A stretch of DNA of 64,000 nucleotides from an uncultured Clostridia bacterium (lineage in GTDB: Bacteria > Bacillota > Clostridia > Oscillospirales > Acutalibacteraceae): the NCBI GenBank assembly GCA_947624285.1, contig CANQJS010000003.1, positions 62,001-126,000 on the forward strand. Reading direction: 5' to 3'. Made by a program: the position numbers and the translations under genes. A model generated the notes under the pieces. It searched no databases. It was not told the DNA's origin and saw nothing but the letters and a program-made list of their open reading frames with translations. The stretch's first letter is position 1, and each line of letters begins with the position of its first letter. This document shows positions 60,224 to 64,000 of the stretch, in pieces.

Positions 60224-60270
60224 TAAATCGATGAATTAGTTAACTGCGTTTATCAATTAGGGGTGGTATA

Positions 60271-62262
60271 TTGGAAATCTTATGTGAAAACGGCAGGGCT
60301 TCCGTTTCCTGCGGGGGAAAGATCCTTTGCGAAATTAAAGAAGGCGATGAATTTTGCAGGCTAGGCAAAGGCAGCAACGCATATTCTATGAGTCACGGCA
60401 GTTTTAAAATCAAAGAAAAGATATTTTCTTCGTCTGTCTATTCCGTGAAGCGCCTTTCATTGAGCGGCAATGAGCTCACCGTAGGTCTTGACTGCGGGGA
60501 GTTCATAATAAGCGCAGGTGTAAAGATGTTGACCTTTACACCTCATATCTCCGAAGAATTCAACAGGATGTGGATAAATCTTCCCGCAAAATCCGATGAA
60601 AAGATATACGGCTGCGGTGAAAATTTTACGGAATTTGATCTTCGCGGAAAAAAAGTCAACATATGGGTCGCCGAGCATATAAACGCGCTGCAAACGGCGA
60701 AAAAAATCGTTAAAATCGCTTTCGGCGTTCGCAACACAACGAAAAAGCAAAAATTCGGGAATTATGAAACTTATTACGCCGAGCCCACTTTTATAAGCTC
60801 GCGAAAATATTTTTTCCATTCCGCCTCAACTGCGCGGTGCGAATTTGATTTTACAAAAGCCGACGCCCATATTCTCAAAACCGATTCGATAGCGCCTTTT
60901 TACATAGGCGTGGGCGAAAGTTTTGAGGAGCTTGAAAGCAATCTCACTTCCCTGCTCGGCCGCCAGCCGCGCCTGCCCGATTGGGTGTTTGACGGGGCTA
61001 TACTCGGCATACAGGGCGGCACGGATATTATGATGAGCAAGGTAAAAGCATGCCTTGACGCCGGCACGGCGGTGTGCGGCGTGTGGATACAGGATTGGGA
61101 GGGCAGAAGAGTTACCGCAGTCGGAAAACAGCTTCAGTGGAACTGGCAGTGGGATAAAGAGCTCTACCCGAATCTTGATAAAAAGATAAAGGAACTGAAC
61201 GAAAAAGGCATACGGGTGCTCGGATATATCAATCCGTTTCTCGCCGTGGAGAAGCCGCTCTATAAAGAGGCTCACGAAAAGGGCTATTGCGTAAAGAACA
61301 GGGACGGCGGGGATTATTATGTAACCATAACCACTTTTCCCGCCGCTATGGTCGATCTTACTAATCCGCAGGCGTATGAATGGCTGAAAAATATAATCAA
61401 AACAAATATGATAGATCTCGGCTTTTCGGGCTGGATGGCGGATTTCGGCGAGTATCTGCCTACCGACTGCGTGCTTTTCAGCAATGAGGACGCGCAGCTA
61501 AAGCACAATGTATGGGCGTCGCTCTGGGCGAAACTCAACCGCGAGGCGGTGGAGGAGAGCGGCAAGCTCGGCGAAATAATGTTTTTCACAAGGTCGGGCT
61601 TTACCGATACCAAAAAATATTCAACGATGATGTGGAACGGAGACAACCATGTGGACTATTCGATAGATTTCGGATTGCCGAGCATTATCCCCGCGGCGCT
61701 GTCGTTGACATGCTGCGGCTTCGGGCTCAGTCATTCCGATGTTGGCGGATACACCACTTTTCTGAGCCTTAAACGCACGCCGGAGCTGTTTATGCGCTGG
61801 GCGGAAATGAACGCCTTTTCGCCGCTGATGCGCGGCCACGAGGGGCTTAATCCCGATGTGAACGCCCAGTTTGACTATGACGGTCGCGTGCTTTCGCATC
61901 ACGCGAAAATGAGCAGAATACACAGGGCGCTGAAGCCGTATCTGAAAGAATGCGACGCTGAAAATGCCAAAAAGGGAGTCGGGATCATAAGACCTCTGTT
62001 TTTCCGCTACGATGAAGAAAGAGCTTACAGCGAGGCATATGAATATCTTCTCGGCGGCGATATCCTCGTTGCTCCCGTGCTTAAGGAAAACGCCGAAAGC
62101 AGGCGGGTCTATCTTCCGAACGACGAGTGGGTACATCTTTGGAGCGGCGTTCAATATTCCGGCGGAGAATACGATATAGCGGCGCCGCTTGGTGAGATAC
62201 CCGTTTTCATAAGAAAAAACGCCGAAAAAAGCGAAGAGCTTTTAAATATAAAAAATTCTTGA
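60271..62262 (+). CDS. Sulfoquinovosidase-type GH31 glycosidase
   Basis: A 663-residue GH31 enzyme very close in pattern to E. coli YihQ: GAILGIQGGTDIMMSK, GVWIQDWEGRR, GKQLQWNWQWDKELYP, WMADFGEYLPTDC (nucleophile Asp), MMWNGDNHVDYS (acid/base Asp), SHSDVGGYTTFLSLKR, MRGHEGLNPD. It should release sulfoquinovose from its glycosides. Known sulfoquinovosidases bind the sulfonate with a Q-Q-R-W-Y set; here both Gln (GIQGG, WIQDW), the Trp and the Tyr are present but the Arg position reads Gln (GKQLQW). Start is TTG with GGGGTGG upstream. No signal peptide. First gene of the operon with a transaldolase and an SLA-reductase-like dehydrogenase. Confidence 0.88.
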   Translation: MEILCENGRASVSCGGKILCEIKEGDEFCRLGKGSNAYSMSHGSFKIKEKIFSSSVYSVKRLSLSGNELTVGLDCGEFIISAGVKMLTFTPHISEEFNRMWINLPAKSDEKIYGCGENFTEFDLRGKKVNIWVAEHINALQTAKKIVKIAFGVRNTTKKQKFGNYETYYAEPTFISSRKYFFHSASTARCEFDFTKADAHILKTDSIAPFYIGVGESFEELESNLTSLLGRQPRLPDWVFDGAILGIQGGTDIMMSKVKACLDAGTAVCGVWIQDWEGRRVTAVGKQLQWNWQWDKELYPNLDKKIKELNEKGIRVLGYINPFLAVEKPLYKEAHEKGYCVKNRDGGDYYVTITTFPAAMVDLTNPQAYEWLKNIIKTNMIDLGFSGWMADFGEYLPTDCVLFSNEDAQLKHNVWASLWAKLNREAVEESGKLGEIMFFTRSGFTDTKKYSTMMWNGDNHVDYSIDFGLPSIIPAALSLTCCGFGLSHSDVGGYTTFLSLKRTPELFMRWAEMNAFSPLMRGHEGLNPDVNAQFDYDGRVLSHHAKMSRIHRALKPYLKECDAENAKKGVGIIRPLFFRYDEERAYSEAYEYLLGGDILVAPVLKENAESRRVYLPNDEWVHLWSGVQYSGGEYDIAAPLGEIPVFIRKNAEKSEELLNIKNS

Positions 62263-62280
62263 TTTCAGGAGGAAAGCAAA

Positions 62281-62970
62281 ATGAAATATTTTCTTGACAG
62301 CGCAAAAATAGACGAGATAAGAGAGGCTTACGATACATTCGGTATAGACGGTGTTACAACAAATCCGAATCATATTATGAATTCCGGCAAGCCGTTTTAC
62401 ACGGTCATCGGTGAGCTCGCCGAGTTTGTTAAAGAAAAGGGAATCGAGGGCTGGGAGAAATTCCCCGTGTCCGTTGAGATAAATCCGCACCTTGACGACG
62501 CCGACGAAATGACGGCAATGGGTGAGAAAATCGCGGCGATGAGCCCGAATTTCGTAATTAAAATACCTTGCACACAGGCGGGGATAACCGCGGCGAGACG
62601 GCTTGAGAAAAAGGGCGTTAGAACAAATCTTACGCTGGTATTTTCGCCGTCTCAGGCGATAATCGCGGCAAAAAACAATTCGCTTTTTGTGTCTCCCTTT
62701 ATCGGCTGGAAGGAAAACAGCGGCGAGGACTGCGTGAAATATATCAACGATATAGTTAAAATTTACAGAAATTACGGCTTTCTCGGCAAAACGCAGATAA
62801 TCTGCGCGGCGGTAAGAAACGGCAAACAGTTTGTTGACTGCGCAGTCGCCGGCGCCGATATAGTTACGGCGGGTCTTCAGGTGTTTAAGGACAGTTTTTA
62901 TCATCCGTTCACCGATTACGGCCTTGCGAAATTCCAAAGCGCTTGGGACAATACCGTTACCGAAGAATAA
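62281..62970 (+). CDS. Transaldolase-family enzyme, probable sulfofructose transaldolase
   Basis: A 229-residue transaldolase of the short (TalC/FSA-like) type: MKYFLDSAKIDEIREA, GVTTNPNHI, the Schiff-base Lys in PNFVIKIPCTQAG and TNLTLVFSPSQA. In the sulfo-TAL pathway (Firmicutes) a transaldolase moves the dihydroxyacetone unit from sulfofructose to glyceraldehyde 3-phosphate, giving fructose 6-phosphate and 3-sulfolactaldehyde. Placement between the sulfoquinovosidase and an SLA-reductase-like gene supports that role over a generic pentose-phosphate transaldolase. Ribosome binding site AGGAGGAAAGCAAA. Confidence 0.85.
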   Translation: MKYFLDSAKIDEIREAYDTFGIDGVTTNPNHIMNSGKPFYTVIGELAEFVKEKGIEGWEKFPVSVEINPHLDDADEMTAMGEKIAAMSPNFVIKIPCTQAGITAARRLEKKGVRTNLTLVFSPSQAIIAAKNNSLFVSPFIGWKENSGEDCVKYINDIVKIYRNYGFLGKTQIICAAVRNGKQFVDCAVAGADIVTAGLQVFKDSFYHPFTDYGLAKFQSAWDNTVTEE

Positions 62971-62980
62971 GGAGAAGAAA

Positions 62981-63847
62981 ATGAAGATAGGTTTTATCGG
63001 GCTCGGAATTATGGGCGAATCGATGTGCGAAAACATCATAAAAAAACACGGCGACGCGGTTTTTGTAAACGATCTTAACAGAGCGCAGGTTGAAAAGCTC
63101 GCCTCGCTCGGAGCGGTCGCCTGCGAAAATAATACTCAGGTGGCGGAAAATTCCGATTTAATAATCACTATGGTGCCGAAATCGGAGCATGTTAAAGCTG
63201 TTTATACCGAGATACTCCACGAAATAAAAGCGGGTATGATATGTATCGATATGAGCACGATAGACCCCGCGGTTTCCGTTGAGGTTTCGCAGATAATAAA
63301 GGCAAAAGGCGCGCAGTTTGCGGACGCGCCCGTCGTTAAATCAAAGCCCGCCGCGATAGACGGCACGCTCGGCGTGCTTGTCGGCTGTGATGAGGAGCTG
63401 TTTCCCGTTATAGAGCCGGTACTTAAATATATGGGCTGCAATGTGATAAGAATGGGCGAAAACGGCAAGGGGCTTGTGATGAAAATATGCCACAACGCGC
63501 TTTGCGCCGAAATTCAAAACGGCGTGAACGAAACGCTTTTGCTTGCGAGAAAGATGGGCATATCCGCCGAGGATTATCATACGGCGATATCCTACGGCGG
63601 CGCTCAATGCTTTTATCTCGATGCGCAGTGGAAAAATATCGAAAGCGAAAATTGGACTACCGCGTTTTCACTTGAAAACGAAAATAAGGATCTCGGCATA
63701 TGCTCCCGCCTCGCACAGCAGGCTGATACCCCGATGCCCGGAATGGAAACGGCGCGCGATGTTTACCGCAGGGGAATGGAAGCGGGCATAGGCAAAGAGG
63801 ATTGGCGCGCCACCTACAAGGTAGTAAGAGGGGACTATGATGCTTGA
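62981..63847 (+). CDS. Beta-hydroxyacid dehydrogenase, probable 3-sulfolactaldehyde reductase
   Basis: A 288-residue dehydrogenase of the 3-hydroxyisobutyrate/beta-hydroxyacid family: KIGFIGLGIMGESMCENI (NAD(P) binding), DMSTIDPAV, DAPVVKSKPAAIDGTLGVLV, the catalytic Lys in GKGLVMKICHN, and a YihU-like C terminus (NKDLGICSRLAQQADTPMP, VYRRGMEAGIGKEDW). YihU reduces 3-sulfolactaldehyde to 2,3-dihydroxypropane-1-sulfonate (DHPS). The start at 62981 has AAGGAGAAGAAA upstream. Gene context makes SLA reductase the best call; residues at the sulfonate pocket differ from YihU (PVVKSK for PVGRTS as I recall it). Confidence 0.82.
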   Translation: MKIGFIGLGIMGESMCENIIKKHGDAVFVNDLNRAQVEKLASLGAVACENNTQVAENSDLIITMVPKSEHVKAVYTEILHEIKAGMICIDMSTIDPAVSVEVSQIIKAKGAQFADAPVVKSKPAAIDGTLGVLVGCDEELFPVIEPVLKYMGCNVIRMGENGKGLVMKICHNALCAEIQNGVNETLLLARKMGISAEDYHTAISYGGAQCFYLDAQWKNIESENWTTAFSLENENKDLGICSRLAQQADTPMPGMETARDVYRRGMEAGIGKEDWRATYKVVRGDYDA

Positions 63848-64000
63848 ACACCTCAACGCCGTAAACGATGTTAAAGTGTATTCCGTTTTTGACAGAGAAT
63901 TTGAAAGCTACGGCAAGCTTCACACGGGGTTTGATTTGTCCGAGCTTACGGAATATATGGAAATTGAAACGAAAATCCCCGAAAGCGGAAATATCTATGT
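63840..64000 (+). CDS. DUF4867-type protein, probable sulfoquinovose isomerase (partial)
   Basis: The first 53 codons of a gene cut by the window edge. MLEHLNAVNDVKVYSVFDRE then FESYGKLHTGFDLSELTEYM matches the start of DUF4867 proteins as I recall them; this family supplies the sulfoquinovose-to-sulfofructose isomerase of the sulfo-TAL pathway. ATG 63840 is preferred (AGAGGGG six bases upstream) over ATG 63837. It overlaps the previous stop codon by 8 bp, so it is translationally coupled. Confidence 0.65.
   Translation, partial: MLEHLNAVNDVKVYSVFDREFESYGKLHTGFDLSELTEYMEIETKIPESGNIY

Overview
The window looks like a chromosome segment from an anaerobic, endospore-forming Firmicute of the class Clostridia, probably a gut organism related to Oscillospiraceae/Ruminococcaceae. 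Evidence for this is the class III anaerobic ribonucleotide reductase (nrdD/nrdG), an alpha/beta-type small acid-soluble spore protein, ECF-type vitamin transport components (BioY, ThiT under a TPP riboswitch), GPH-type sugar symporters, strong AGGAGG-like ribosome binding sites and many TTGACA-17-TATAAT promoters. The core has moderate GC; two regions are clearly more AT-rich and look acquired.

Layout. 1-3400: end of an integrated element (C5 DNA methyltransferase fused in frame to a YubB-like domain, a DUF4314 protein, a Cys-cluster protein), next to tRNA-Asn(GTT). The tRNA is preceded by a 104-bp tandem repeat carrying broken copies of its own 5' end. 4000-19350: mostly signalling and transport (PHP hydrolase-histidine kinase-response regulator operon, bioY, SDR, GPH symporter, MATE exporter, paired ABC exporters, Na/Pi cotransporter with a PhoB/PhoR-like pair). 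19400-38600: housekeeping core (nrdDG, small XRE regulator, Zn-ribbon ORF, TPP riboswitch-thiT, hisS-aspS-yfbR, mreBCD-mrdA, mgsA, polysaccharide deacetylase, prfB, RING/DUF2628-galU-CPBP protease-tadA). 38600-42700: GH36 alpha-galactosidase with its own GPH symporter, then an XRE-TPR regulator. 42800-60180: accessory island (SASP, DUF4417 fusion, exonuclease, a four-gene SPFH/membrane/DUF2971/TIR operon, tyrosine recombinase, Fic enzyme, MazG-like protein, a run of small orphan membrane proteins with decayed genes, a MITE-like repeat, a barstar-like protein and a heavy-metal-binding protein with a DtxR-like operator). 60190-64000: the start of a sulfoquinovose-degradation (sulfo-TAL-type) operon.

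Most notable: (i) the operon at 45533-50734, in which a SPFH membrane-scaffold protein, a two-pass-or-more membrane protein, a DUF2971 protein and a zinc-ribbon/TPR/TIR/transmembrane/lectin-like protein are translationally coupled behind one promoter with an inverted-repeat operator; I propose it as a candidate TIR-based defence or membrane-stress system. (ii) the sulfoquinovosidase-transaldolase-SLA reductase-DUF4867 operon at the right edge, whose sulfoquinovosidase seems to carry Gln where characterised enzymes carry the sulfonate-binding Arg. (iii) a small zinc-ribbon ORF whose 3' end contains the consensus promoter and aptamer of the TPP riboswitch. (iv) the methyltransferase-YubB fusion with an internal ribosome binding site at the domain junction.

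All family assignments are from reading translated sequence and recalled family motifs; no database search was run.
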